A stretch of 64,000 bases of DNA from Lampris incognitus (GCF_029633865.1 NC_079212.1:101606433-101670432); one strand, 5' to 3'. Shown: positions 49,795 through 60,436, numbered from the stretch's first letter. The notes: a model not told the origin generated them from the letters alone. Translations and numbers: made by a program.

Positions 49795-50130
49795 TACTAC
49801 TACTACTACTACTGTCAGCTACTCCCGTTAGGGGTCGCCACAGCGGATCATCCGTTTCCATTTCTTACTGTCCTCTGGATCCTCCTCTGTCAAACCAGCC
49901 ACCTGCATGTTCTCTCTAACCACATTCATAAACCTTGTCTTTGGCCTTCCTCTTTTCCTCTTCCCTGGCAGCTCCATATTCAGCATCCTTCTCCCAATAT
50001 ACCCAGCATCTCTCCACATGTCCAAGCCATCTCAATCTTGCCTCTCTTGCTTTGTCTCCAAACCGTCCAACCTAAGCTGTCCCGCTAATATAATCGTTCC
50101 TAATCCTGTCTGTAGGTTTCCAAAGAATGA
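49795..50130 (-). mobile_element. 5'-truncated LINE end with (GTA)n tail
   Basis: Minus strand encodes MWRDAGYIGRRMLNMELPGK, RKRGRPKTRFMNVVRENMQV and DSKKWKRMIRCGDP, a typical C terminus of a fish LINE reverse transcriptase. A stop and a short (GTA)n tail (49795-49813) follow. Inserted within LINE-N copy 2. Confidence 0.75.
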
Positions 50131-50544
50131 AGCCTTAGCTTGATGCTATAATGACTCCCCTCATCCGTATCCACATCAGAAACTAAAAAATATCCAAAAT
50201 GGTTTCAATGGTTCGGTGCTTTATGAATTCTTTATATAGCTTATTTTTTATGACAAGCGTTACGTAGTCCCTTTGTGATCCATGGACTATTTTTGTATTT
50301 CTGTTTACTGTCTAATTGTTCTATTGGGCAATTTTTATCATAGAAGGAATGAAATATGTTTAGGAATGAATTTTAATCTTTGTCAGTGTGTTTTTCTTTG
50401 TATACTATATTCCATTTGTGTTAGTAATTCATTTTTGAAAGCATTCATGAATTACTCTGTTCTTACTCTTATATATTTAATGTTGTTGGGAATTTTGTTC
50501 TTGGTAAAATTACAGTCATAGACTGTAAAAACTGGTAGGTGGTC

Positions 50545-51715
50545 ACTGATAAGATAAGATAAGTGGCTTTTAAAGCTCAAAATAGTGCATGGGATTATTG
50601 CACATAGTTGTCCATGTTGCAGTGGCTTTAGTATCAGTTAGTCCTCAGCAGCTATAGGCAGGTGTGTGTGTGTGGGGGGGGGGGGGGCGATGGAGGCTAC
50701 AGCTCTGGGGAAAGGCTGTTCCTCAGCCTGTTAGTCCGGGTTTTGATGGTGCGGTATCTTTTCCCTGATGGCGAGGGAACAAACAGACGGTGACCTGGGT
50801 GTGTTGTGTCTTTGCTGATGTTGTTGGCTTTCCTCTGTAGGCCAGCATACACAGCATCCAGGTCCAGCAGCACAGCTCCCACAATCCTCTGTGCTGTCTT
50901 TACCACCTGGACCAAGGCCTTCCTATTCTCTTCTGTGCAGCTGGCATACTACACTGTGACTCATTGACAGAGGATGCTTTCTTTTGTGCGTCTGTAAAAG
51001 TTGACCAGCAGCTGAGAGGGGAGACTGGCTTGTTTAAGTTTCCTGAGAAAGAAAAGCCTCTCTTGTGCTTTCTTCACCAGGTGGGAGGTGTTGAGTGACC
51101 ATGTGAGCTCTTTGGTTATGTGGTTTCCCAGGGATTTGATGTTATCCACAATATGCCCCTCTTCACCGTTTATGAGCAGTGGGTGTGGGGTTGTCTTCCT
51201 GGATCTCCTAAAGTCCACAATGATCTCCTTTTGTTTTCCTGGTGTTCAGGACCAGGTTATTGTCTGAACATCACCCAGCCAGATGTTGGACCTCTTCTCT
51301 GTAGTGTGTCTCCTTGTTGTTGGTTATGAGTCCCACTATAGTGGTGTCATCAGCAAATTTCACTATAGTGTTGGAGGAGTGAGAGGGGGTACAACCGTGG
51401 GTAAAAAGGGTAAAGAGGGCCGGACTGAGCACACATCCCTGTGGCACACCTGTGTTCAGGATGACGGTTGAAGATATATGGTTACCTATCCTTACATGTA
51501 GTAGTCTGTGAGTGAGAAAGTCCATAATCCATGAACAGAGTGAGGTGGTTGATCCTAGGTTGCTGAGTTTGTGCACCAGTTTATGGGGGATTATTGTATT
51601 GAAAGCGGAGCTGAAGTCAATAAAAAGCATCCTGACATATGTGTTTGGATGCTCCAGGTGGGACAGGGCTGTATGAAGCTCTGTGAAGTGATGTGATTTA
51701 TTAAAAGCCCACTCT
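50545..51715 (-). pseudogene. L2/Rex1-like LINE RT inserted in LINE-N
   Basis: Minus strand. In order: [54 protein letters not shown], the palm motif [11 protein letters not shown], then after a frame change DFRRSRKTTPHPLLINGEEG, LVKKAQERLFFLRKLKQASL and the tail HPGHRLFVPSPSGKRYRTIK. Several frame breaks. It lies between the LINE-N endonuclease and linker, so it inserted into LINE-N. A (GT)n/poly-G run lies at 50662-50690. Confidence 0.82.
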
Positions 51716-52585
51716 GAGTTGCCTTCTATAGTGTTTGTGAATATATTGTCTATTAAGGTGGCACAGTGTGGTGTGATTCTGCTAGGTCTAATGATTTTAG
51801 GATATAAAACCAAACTGTACATGGTTTTAATGAACTCTTCTGTCTTACTGTGCTTTTTTGGATTTAACAGGCCTATATTGAAATCCCCACATATGAACAT
51901 ATAATTTTGTGTTGATTTTGAACACGTTTCTTCTATCCAGTCCTTAAATATTTCAATATTTGATCCCGGTATTCTGCATATACAATTTTCGATTTCATTC
52001 TTCTTTTTTTTCCCATACAGATTTCAGTTGTGATACATTCCAGCACATCATCAACAGCTGTTGACATAACTTCTACCATCTTGTAACTGAGTCTGTTGCT
52101 CACATACAAAGCAACCCCCCCCCCATTAATTTGTGTTCTCCCTGTTCTTATAAGACAATTCATATCCAACTAACTCAAAGTCAACACCTTTCTCAGGGTT
52201 AATCCATGTTTCAGATATAGCTATTATGTTGAATGTATTCTTGAAGTGGCTTAGATATTCTTTGATGTTTTGGAAGTTGGCATATAGACTTCTGCTGTTA
52301 ATGTGGATAATTGAAATTTTATGATGTAGTATAGACAGTTGTTGATATTGGTGAAGAAATTATTTTCTGGGTTAATATCATTTTTCATATTCTGTGATTT
52401 GTGTTCGAAATATCTGAATGTCTTTAATTCACTTTTTCATGTTCTTTAATCCTTGCTGTTAGCTGATCATCGATGTTTCCAGCCAGAGAGGAAAGACTAC
52501 TGTCTGGTCTGGTCATGGTTGTGTATAATGTTTTACTTTGCATGTTTTATTGATTGGTGTGACTCTGCTGTGTTTAGTACTCACA

Positions 52586-52905
52586 GAATTTCCCCCCCTT
52601 TTTCTCCCCAATTGCACTTGGCCAAATACCCTATTTTCCAAGCTGTCCCGGTCGCTGCTCCACCCCCTCTGCCGATCCAGGGAGTTCTGCAGACTACCAC
52701 ATGCCTTACCTGACAGTGAGGAGTTTCACCAGGGGGACGTAGCACATGGGGAGATCATGCTATTCCCCCCAGTTCCCCCTCCCCCCTGAACAGGCGCCCA
52801 GACCGACCAGAGGAGACACTAGTGCAGCGACCAGGACACACACCCACATCCGGCCTCCGTCCCGCAGACATGGCCAATTGTGTCTAGGAATGCCCGACCA
52901 AGCCG
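52586..52905 (-). mobile_element. SINE-A copy 6
   Basis: Minus-strand copy within LINE-N copy 2, missing the tRNA-like head and about 50 bp of the middle (the ATGTATCGGAGGAG neighbourhood). Similar GAATTT and GAAATTT sequences flank it and may be a target duplication. Confidence 0.85.
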
Positions 52906-53281
52906 CTCACTGAAATTTTTAAAGATCCTTGTCATCGCTGATGACCAGCACTTTTGCCTCCTTGGGGCATCCTTATAGCTTTATTAAGATTTTACAGTTT
53001 GCATTCCATTCATTGTGGTGTTCCCACTTTTTTTAGTTGAGCTTTTCTGGCAATGTCCGCAATGTTCTGGCATTGTTATTTTTGTTGTGTTTAAGAAAAA
53101 GTTTGTGCTTTTCAAAAAAAAATTTTTTTTTTGAGTTGCGCAACCTTATGTTTTCTGTTTGCAAAACTGATTATTATGGCTGGTTTATCCTTACTGTTTT
53201 TCCTAGGGAGAAGGTGACACTCTTCAATGTTGTTATTGTCTGTTACAATCCCCTTGTCTCACAGGAAAAAGGTCACCTGGT

Positions 53282-53342
53282 TCTCCACGGAGATCATTTC
53301 CTGTTCATTGTGTTCTCGAACAGGACGTGATCTCTGTGGAGA
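53282..53342. repeat. 25-bp inverted repeat in Gypsy-B
   Basis: Arms 53282-53306 and 53318-53342 pair at 22 of 25 positions across an 11-base spacer. The right arm also contains its own small palindrome (GTGATCTC...GAGATCAC). It lies at the RT-RNase H boundary of the element. Confidence 0.7.
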
Positions 53343-53800
53343 TCACTTATTACAGGAGATTTGTGAGGAGTTTTGCCTAGCACCCCTCCCCCCCATTATC
53401 TCATGAAAAAGGATGTCCCACTTAAATTGACAGGAGTCGTTTGAGTTCTTGCGAGACACAGTTTGTGCTGAACCTATCATGAGCCACCCAGACTTTGCCC
53501 AACATTTCACGCTGTACACAGACGCATCACAAATCGCTGTGAGGGCAGTGTTGACACAAGAAATGGATGGCCTGGAGAAGGTGGTGGCCTACGCTAGTCA
53601 TTCCCTCGGGTGGCTGAGCCATGATGGTTTGTATACGATAGGGAGTTGTGGGCGATAGTGTGGGCTGTTCTTAGTTTCAGGCATTACTTGGGTTTTCTCG
53701 TGTTCACTATTGTCACTGATGATGGGCTGTTATTGGGCCTACAATGGCTCACTATTGAAAATGACAGAACCGGGTGTCGTAGCCATTGGGCCCTGGAGCT
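53330..53800 (+). pseudogene. Gypsy-B RT end and RNase H
   Basis: Frames with FEFLRDTVCAEPIMSHPDFA, FTLYTDASQIAVRAVLTQEM, VVAYASHSLGWLS and, after a shift, FRHYLGFLVFTIVTDDGLL. This is the RNase H domain with its DAS motif. About 150 residues of RT between here and 46565 are missing or unrecognisable. Confidence 0.8.
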
Positions 53801-53879
53801 GGACCCATACGACCACTATTTCTCTTCTCATGTGCTTGGACACAACATTTGGTCAAACGAGGGGCAACAACTTTGTGGC

Positions 53880-54357
53880 GAGCACAAGACAAAAGACTTA
53901 CTATGACACCAGGCTAAGGCATAACCCTTATGAGGTTGGGATTCCTGTGTAGTTGAATGATCCCACAGAGAGCCGTTGTAAACTGGCTCCCCACAGGAAG
54001 GGGCCTTACTTGGTACAACAAAGAATGGACAGGGATGACAAGGTGGGGGGGGGGTCCACATATCAGATTAGTAGCCCATTTGGGGATGAGCCCCCTCCTC
54101 AAACCATTCATTATGACAGGCTGCGACGCTACAGCCTAACTGTGGCGTTTCCTTTGGCAGGACCATCAAGAACTGTCTTCACTCCTTCCCCAGTTGCTGC
54201 ATTGCAGGAGGGTGCTTTCTCCACTGGTAGCCCCGCTGGCTTGTTTGTTTCTAATATGGACATTGACTGTGATCTTGAACGGGATGCTGGTGCTTTTGAT
54301 TCCGATAAGCATGTGCTTGCCTCACGTAGGTTCTCACGGGCTGGGAGGTTAGCGTGA
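53880..54357 (+). pseudogene. Gypsy-B integrase C-terminal end
   Basis: Starts abruptly with RQKTYYDTRLRHNPYEVGIP, then a stop replaces the expected Trp. LNDPTESRCKLAPHRKGPYL, ISSPFGDEPPPQTIHYDRLR and a Pro/Ser-rich tail ending at 54357 follow. The whole zinc and catalytic part of integrase is absent, deleted at about 53850-53880. Confidence 0.8.
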
Positions 54358-54928
54358 CTCCTGTACACTTTATGGACTATGTGATGGGCTGACTGCTACA
54401 CGGTACACATGCTCATGTGTTTCTGATGCTTGGTGTTCATAAGTGGGTAGCATGTGAAGATGGTGTGAACTGCTGTTAAGCACATCTGATGGGTGTTGTT
54501 TTCTACTATGTTATGTTACTTTTAATATACAGTGCATCCGGAAAGTATTCACACCCCTTCACTTTCCCCAAATTTTGTCCTGTTACAGCCTTATTCCAAA
54601 ATGCATTAAATTCATTTTTCCCCCATCAATCTACACACAATACCCCATAATGACAAAGTGAAAAAGGTTTTGTAGAGATTTTTGCAAATTTATTAAAAAT
54701 AAAAAACTGAAATATTGCATGTACGTAAGTATTCACACCCTTTGCTATGACACTCAAAATTGAGCTCAAGTTCATTCTGTTTCTACTGATCATCCTTGAG
54801 ATGTTTCTACATCTTGATTGGAGTCCACCCGTAGTAAATTCAATTGATTGGACATGATTTGGAAAGGCACACACCTGTCTATATAAGGTCGCACTGTTGA
54901 CAGCGCATGTCAGAGCAGAAACCAAGCC

Positions 54929-56521
54929 ATGAAGTCAAAAGAATTGTCTGTGGACCTCTGAGACAGGATTGTATCGAGGCACAGATCTGGGGAAGGGTAC
55001 AAAAAAATGTCTACAGCTTTGAAGGTCCAGAAGAGCCCAGTGGTCTCCATCATTCATAAATGGAAGAAGTTTGGATCCATCAGGTCTCTTCCTAGAGCTG
55101 GCCGCCCAGCCAAACTAAGCAATCGGGGGAGAAGGGCCTTGGTCAGAGAGGCGACCAAGGACCCGCTGGTCACTCTGACAGAGCTCCAGCGTTCCTCTGT
55201 GGAGATGGGAGAATCTTCCAGAAGGACAACCATCTCTGCAGCACTCCACCAATCAGGCCTTTATGGTAGAGTGGCCAGACGGAAGCCTCTGCTCAGTAAA
55301 AGACACATAACAGCCTGCTTGGAGTTTGCCAGAAAGCACCTAAAGCAGTGGTTCTCAACCTTTTTGGGGTCCTGGACCCCCTGCGTATTTTTGATCTACC
55401 CTGAGAACCCCTCTACCTTATCTTGGGGGAGGGGGGTTGCAATTTGATAGAAACAGTAGAAACTGCATTTTAAATTGCATTATAGCATTTATTCACTCTT
55501 TGGGGCAAAAATAAGAGCTTTCAGTTGTAACTTAGATATAGTTAACAAAACAGAAGTCTTATGCAGTAACTCTCAGATATATGTAACAAAACAGAATATG
55601 TATTCAGTAACTTTCAGATATATGTAACAACAGAATTTTTATGCAGTAACTTTTAACAATGCAAACGGGAGCGAGATCTCTTATTAAAATACAATAAATT
55701 ACACTTGTGAAACAGATGTAATTAGAGAAAAAAGTCCTGTTACCCTTTATAGTTTAGGTAGATAAAGGTCTCAGTCACATTTGAGTAAAATAATCCTATT
55801 TCTATAAATGTCATAGGATCTTTTTTTTAAAGATATTTTATTTTCACGGACCCCTTGCAATTACACCACGGACCACTAGGGGTCCGCGGACCCCCGGTTG
55901 AGAAACACTGACCTAAAGGACTCTCAGACCATGACAAACAAGATTCTCTGGTCTGATGATACCAAGATTGAACTCTTTGGCCTGAATGCCAAACGTCATG
56001 TCTGGAGGAAACCAGGCACCTCTCATCACCTTGCTAATACCATCCCTACAGTGAAGCATGGTGGTGGCAGCGTCATGCTGTGGGGATGTTTTTCAGCGGC
56101 AGGAGCTGGGAGACTAGTCAGGATCGAGCGAAAGATGAATGGAGCAAAGTACAGAGAGATCCTTGATGAAAACCTGCTCCAGAGCGCTCAGGACCTCAGA
56201 CTGGGGCGAAGGTTTACCTTTCAACACGACAACGACCCTAAGCACACAGCCAAGACAACGAAGGAGTGGCTTTGGGACAAGTCTGTGAATGTCCTTGAGT
56301 AGCCCAGCCAGAGCCCAGACTTGAACCCCATTGAACATCTCTGAAAAGACATGAAAATAGCTGTGCAGCGACACTCCCCATCTAACCTTACAGAGCTCGA
56401 GAGGATCTGCAGAGAAGAATGGGAGAAATACCCCAAATATAGGTGTGCCAAGCTTGTAGCTTCATACCCAAGAAGACTTGAGGCTGCAATCACTGCCAGG
56501 GGTGCCTCAACCAAGTACTGA
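54929..56521 (+). pseudogene. Tc1 transposase, copy 2
   Basis: Same protein as copy 1, split by the hAT at 55346-55910. Codon 11 is TGA (54959-54961), exactly as in copy 1. The catalytic blocks [11 protein letters not shown] and [11 protein letters not shown] remain. Two further Trp codons are stops, one after VNVLE and one after PIEHL. The end is ASTKY-stop at 56521. Inactive. Confidence 0.93.
55346..55910. mobile_element. Non-autonomous hAT, 565 bp, inside Tc1
   Basis: Terminal repeats CAGTGGTTCTCAACCTTTTT and GGTTGAGAAACACTG (inverted), flanked by a perfect ACCTAAAG duplication (55338-55345 and 55911-55918). The subterminal GGTCCTGGACCCC and GGGGTCCGCGGACCCC blocks also face each other. 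No transposase inside. Confidence 0.96.
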
Positions 56522-56944
56522 GTAAAGGGTGTGAATATTTATGTACATGCAATATTTCAGTTTTTTATTTTTAATAAATTTGCAAAAATTTCTACAAAAC
56601 CTTTTTTGCTTTGTCATTATGGGGTATTGTATGTAGATTGATGAGAGAAAAAAAAGAATTTAATCCACTTTGTTATAAGGCTGTAACATAACAAAATGTG
56701 GTGAAAGTGAAGGGGTGTGAATACTTTCCGGATGCACTGTATATGTATATTTAGGGTAACTCAGAGTCTTGCATGTTTTTTTACTTGATGCCTATCACAT
56801 GGCCTATTTTTGTCTGCTGTGTTTATATGTGCACTTCCTCCCTATGTATTCTGTTTATGTGCATATGTTTGTAGTTGTCTTTTTTTTTGTTGCTGTTTTG
56901 TTGTCATCTATTTTATGCATTGAAATGGGGACATTTCTTTCAGT

Positions 56945-56957
56945 AAAGGGGGACGTA
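56945..56957 (+). promoter_or_regulatory. Polypurine tract of Gypsy-B
   Basis: AAAGGGGGACGTA lies immediately before the 3' LTR. Confidence 0.65.
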
Positions 56958-57154
56958 TGTAGGCGTTGAATTGAGCAGTTTTTGGTTGGTAATGCCTGGA
57001 ACGAGTAGGGGTAGGCTTGTGACATGAGAGGGAAGTTGACGTTGTGTTGGATTGTGAAATAAATGGAGGCAGTTTCCTGACACTCCAAGAGTACAGGTTC
57101 CTGAGTTTTTTTGCGTACATATGGGTATGCAATCCACACACCTCAGACGCTACA
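56958..57154 (+). repeat. Gypsy-B 3' LTR (197 bp)
   Basis: Begins TGTAGGCGTTGAA and ends CAGACGCTACA, giving inverted ends TGTAG-CG/CGCTACA. An AATAAA polyadenylation signal lies at 57058-57063. It follows a polypurine tract. No second copy lies upstream in the window, so the boundaries rest on these signals. Confidence 0.7.
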
Positions 57155-57385
57155 ATAAGATGAAATCTTATGTGAAATAAGTTTGATTAAAATAACAAAC
57201 ATGGTGTGTGGATTTTGGCTAGACTAGATTGACTGAGATGTTCAATGTAATCTAATGGCTAAAAAACAGTTTTCATTGACTAAAACTATACTAAAATAGT
57301 TACAGTTTTCTTTGACTAAGATAAGACTCAAATTCCCAGACTTTCAGTCAAATAAAACTTGACTCAACAAGCCAGTATGAGCTGG

Positions 57386-58167
57386 TGTAACAGAGTTGAA
57401 AATGACCTCACTCAGATAAAGTGAATTCTCCCAAATTTGTATTTTAACATGTGTAACCAGGTTAAAATTAATGTTTTTATTTTATTTTGTTTGAGTATGA
57501 AATATCACCAAATCCTGTCTGTGTGCTGTTATTTGTGTTTACTACATTTTATTTTATGTCATTATTTGCTTTTATGTATGTTTTACAACGACCGTCATAT
57601 ACGTGTACTGTCGCTTTAAGAGAGAGGTCTTGTGGGTACACGGAAGAGGGAACGCGGGAGAGGCCATTTTGTTTTGTGGGAGGAGTCTCAAGCAGCAATC
57701 GAGCCGAGCCACACGTGTTTCTTACCGTGGGACAGTTTTGCTGGTTGAGGAGAACGTAACCTTGAGTATCCCTGTAAGAAGATACTGCAAGCTGTGGGAT
57801 AAAATACTTGTTTATCCTTTCTTACATCGGAGTCCCGTGGACGGTTTCTACTTCTAACGCACACGAGTGGAGTCCGGGTAGTGGTTGAACTTCGACCCCC
57901 ACGTTCGTAAGAAACACCGCTCCCGCTGGAGGACTGGACGGTTGTCGAAGGGTTTGAAACCAAAATAAATGGCAAGGTGGGCCAAATAGAGTCCTGTGTG
58001 TCCCCGCTCCTTCCTTGATGATGATGATGATGATGATGAGAGACTGAGGGCCCCCCACAACACCTGGGGCCCCACCCAACTAGAACACAACGCAGAGCTA
58101 ATGATGAGAGTGACGGGCATGCAGCAGGCTGACCAGCATAGAACAGCATAGGACTGCCCCCGTTACA
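57386..58167 (+). repeat. Gypsy-C 5' LTR (about 782 bp, start inferred)
   Basis: The end ...CCGTTACA at 58167 is fixed by the adjoining primer site. The start is placed at TGTAACAG (57386), which mirrors that end at seven of eight bases. Inside are a TATA-like GGATAAAATAC at 57798-57808, an AATAAA at 57964-57969 and a (GAT)n run at 58015-58039, an order fitting U3-R-U5. The 3' LTR needed for proof is off the window. Confidence 0.65.
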
Positions 58168-58168
58168 T

Positions 58169-58181
58169 TGGTGCCGTGACC
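58169..58181 (+). promoter_or_regulatory. Primer-binding site of Gypsy-C
   Basis: TGGTGCCGTGACC lies one base after the LTR. The TGG start matches the CCA end of a tRNA; I cannot name the tRNA. Confidence 0.7.
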
Positions 58182-58586
58182 CTCCTGGATCCTGAGAGTG
58201 ACATCAGTTGCTCGCCGCGGGAGGCTGCTGTCGTCATCAAGCCCCAGACGTCCTCAGGTATTTCTACAGACTGTACACTCATGTTACAGTGGACTGGAGT
58301 TGAGCTGTGTGGACACTGGACAGTCATAGCTGTGGTTACCATGGACTGGGCTTGTGAACAGGACATTTGTATATACTGAAGGAAGAAAAACACACGAAAA
58401 AAAAGGAAAAAAAGGTTAATGTTGATGTGATTGAAGGACTCATGTGAATAATCTATTGGTGAATTTGTTGATTGTGTGTGATTGTTTCAATCTCTTAGTG
58501 ATTTCTAGATTCAATTATTTAAATGAATTGAGCTTTTCACTTTTTTATTTTATTTTTTATTTTATCTGAGTGTTAGAGGTAGGAAC

Positions 58587-60122
58587 ATGGCAGAGGGTGG
58601 TTCGTACGTAGGTGGGGGTAACATTGCTGATCAGGATCTTTTGGATCGCCAGTGTGCTATGGAGAGGGGGTACCAGTTAGATGTGGGTGGGGGTTTACGG
58701 CTAGGTGTAGGTAGGAGTTTCGGGCAGCTCTTAGAGGGCGGGGAACCAGACACCAGAGCACCAGGACCTAGAGACCCGACCACATTTGGCACTCCTCAGT
58801 TCACCTCCACACGCTACGTAGAACGGGCCAGGCCAGGTATCAGCGAAGGGGCTGTGCTAGGCAACAGCGAGCAGCCAGTGGGTGAGTTAGCCATGCTCAT
58901 TACTCGGTTAGCAGAGAAGATAGGAGAGTCAATCACTGCTAAGCTGCAGGAAACACAAGTGCTTAGAAACACACACACAGACAGTGCTAGGTCTGCTGAA
59001 CAGCGTTTGGAGACAGCTCCTAGTGTTAGAGTAGTAATGCAGACAGACGCTAGGGAGCCTCCTATTTTCAGGGGCGATAGCTCTGATAAGTTTACAGTTC
59101 ATGAGTGGGAGAGCCTTATGACTTTGTATTTGAGGAAGCGAGCCATTCCAGTTAGTGAGCAGTCACATGAGATTCTAGCTAAGCTTATGGGGAAAGCAGG
59201 GGACGTGGTGAGGATAAAGCTGCGCAACACATCTATCGACCACATAGCGAACCCCCACATTATTTTTGATGTACTGAAGCAACACTTCAGTGACCTCACA
59301 TACTCGAGCATGCCCCTGGCGGACTTTTACAGTACGCTGCCCAAGCCAGGTGAGGACGCTATGGAGTATTGGATTAGGCTTAATAAAACAGTGGAGGTGG
59401 CTGACGAATGCTTGAAGTGGCAGGGCCGTAGTATTGAAGAGCCAAGCCACGAGGTAAGCATGATGTTTATCAAACACTGTCCAGATCAGTCTCTTGCCAA
59501 TGTTTTTAAGTTCAAGTCCGCAGGGAAATGGTCTGCTAGCGAGATCCAGGAGAGGCTTGATGAGCACATGCTGGAGAGGAAGTCCCGTGTTGCTGCAGGT
59601 GGACAACGTGAAGCAGGCGCGGTAGAGCGTAGGTTCCATTCACAGGTTCATGTCCCTGTAGTCGACATGGCTCCCGACTTGAACACGACCGTGCCGGTGG
59701 TGCCATCTCCCGTCCCGGCTCATACGTCATCTCCTATACCATTTAGTGCAAGGTGTCCTACACCGTCTCCCGCACCTGTCTTTGGCGGTGATGACTATAT
59801 GAGGAGTTTGGTGAGCTTGCTAGACCGTTTGGTCACAATGCAGACTCAGGTTCCAGTTAGCGCTGCGGTCCAGACACCGAAGCGGACTCAACCGCCAGCT
59901 AGCGCCGCAGGGCGGGTGCCAGACGCACCGCAGCGGTTGTGCAGGGTTTGTAAGTCTCCGGATCACTCCACATTTTCCCACTGCAGCCGGGAGAACCGAT
60001 GTATAAACTGTTTGTCTCCTGGTCATTGGAAGAGGGACTGTCCTCACCCTCAGCCGCCCAACCAGCTCCGTTCTCAGCCTGGTGGAAGAGCTGGTCGTCA
60101 GTCTCGTCCGTTAAACTACTAA
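58587..60122 (+). CDS. Gypsy-C Gag
   Basis: 511 residues, intact. A Gly-rich N terminus is followed by a linker, then the capsid region (REPPIFRGDSSDKFTVHEWE at about 157, SMPLADFYSTLPKPGEDAME at about 244). A Pro/Ser-rich stretch follows, then two cysteine motifs, CRVCKSPDHSTFSHC and CINCLSPGHWKRDC, the latter a CX2CX4HX4C zinc knuckle for RNA packaging. The start at 58587 is the first ATG of the open frame and lies about 420 bp after the LTR. The frame ends in a Leu-Asn-Tyr-stop that overlaps the frameshift site. Gag forms the particle in which reverse transcription takes place. Confidence 0.93.
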   Translation: MAEGGSYVGGGNIADQDLLDRQCAMERGYQLDVGGGLRLGVGRSFGQLLEGGEPDTRAPGPRDPTTFGTPQFTSTRYVERARPGISEGAVLGNSEQPVGELAMLITRLAEKIGESITAKLQETQVLRNTHTDSARSAEQRLETAPSVRVVMQTDAREPPIFRGDSSDKFTVHEWESLMTLYLRKRAIPVSEQSHEILAKLMGKAGDVVRIKLRNTSIDHIANPHIIFDVLKQHFSDLTYSSMPLADFYSTLPKPGEDAMEYWIRLNKTVEVADECLKWQGRSIEEPSHEVSMMFIKHCPDQSLANVFKFKSAGKWSASEIQERLDEHMLERKSRVAAGGQREAGAVERRFHSQVHVPVVDMAPDLNTTVPVVPSPVPAHTSSPIPFSARCPTPSPAPVFGGDDYMRSLVSLLDRLVTMQTQVPVSAAVQTPKRTQPPASAAGRVPDAPQRLCRVCKSPDHSTFSHCSRENRCINCLSPGHWKRDCPHPQPPNQLRSQPGGRAGRQSRPLNY

Positions 60123-60169
60123 ACCCACACCTAGAGAGGGATGGTGTGGGTAATGTAGATGTATCCCTC
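60110..60169 (+). promoter_or_regulatory. Predicted programmed -1 frameshift site with pseudoknot
   Basis: Heptamer GTTAAAC (60110-60116) is phased on gag codons as xxG TTA AAC. After a 6-base spacer, stem 1 pairs 60123-60131 with 60143-60151 (9 of 9). Loop bases 60136-60142 pair with 60163-60169 (7 of 7). This makes an H-type pseudoknot with loops of 4 and 11 bases and no gap between the stems. A -1 slip enters the protease frame, which is open through this point. The gag stop is at 60120-60122. Confidence 0.75.
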
Positions 60170-60436
60170 ACTGATGTCTCCGACCTGGCTCACTTGTATG
60201 AAGACAAGTGTGCCAAAGCACCTCAGGGTTCGCGTATGGTCATTCAGGCGACACAGAGGATTCAGGCTTTCAGTGACTTGTTCTATGCTCCTGTTCTTAT
60301 CAACCAGAGTGTGCAGCTTAATGGCATGTTGGATACTGGCTCTATGTCATGCAGTATCAGTGAAAATGCAGTAGAGAAGCTCCGCTCTGGGAGTGTTTAC
60401 CTGAGAAGCAGCAGCCTGAAGAGAACATTGTCTTGA
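60117..60436 (+). CDS. Gypsy-C protease (in -1 frame)
   Basis: Frame -1 to gag, open from 59999 but meaningful from the slip site. After LLNPHLERDG comes a spacer and then the retropepsin region APVLINQSVQLNGMLDTGSM, with the catalytic Asp-Thr-Gly. The frame ends at 60436. Homology passes to the next frame at about 60385-60400 (LPEKQQPEENIVLIGCGG), so a small indel breaks protease from RT in this copy. It would process the Gag-Pol polyprotein. Confidence 0.82.

Larger units (their letters stand above)
46566..53200 (-). pseudogene. LINE-N copy 2, endonuclease and RT, invaded
   Basis: Minus-strand LINE of the same family as 34650-37060, but with the apurinic-type endonuclease. From right to left: INSRSLYANFQNIKEYLSHF and ISETWIN (about 52190-52300), GGGVALYVSN (about 52100), [19 protein letters not shown] (about 51860), the linker (50130-50540), CGVPQGSDLGPKLF (about 49240), FVDDTNIF (about 49140), and IERLYENKFLGAILDHKIC (about 46760). 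It ends at VWGNTYKT. Passengers are a Tc1-like element, SINE-B, a second LINE end, an L2-like LINE and SINE-A. Its 5' limit near 53.1-53.2 kb is approximate. Confidence 0.8.
54530..56739 (+). mobile_element. Tc1-like DNA transposon, copy 2 (2210 bp with hAT inside)
   Basis: TA at 54528-54529 and 56740-56741. Ends match copy 1 (CAGTGCATCCGGAAAGTATT and its reverse complement), in the opposite orientation to copy 1. Without the internal hAT and its duplication the length is about 1.64 kb, the same as copy 1. Confidence 0.96.
45020..57154 (+). mobile_element. Gypsy-B: old, multiply invaded Ty3/Gypsy element
   Basis: Plus-strand Gypsy reconstructed from four coding islands in order: protease (45221-45777), RT (46270-46565), RT end and RNase H (53330-53800), and integrase C-terminal region (53880-54357). 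A 3' LTR follows at 56958-57154. Two large insertions interrupt it: LINE-N copy 2 with its own passengers (about 46566-53200), and Tc1 copy 2 (54530-56739). The integrase core is deleted. No 5' LTR is found. Confidence 0.8.
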
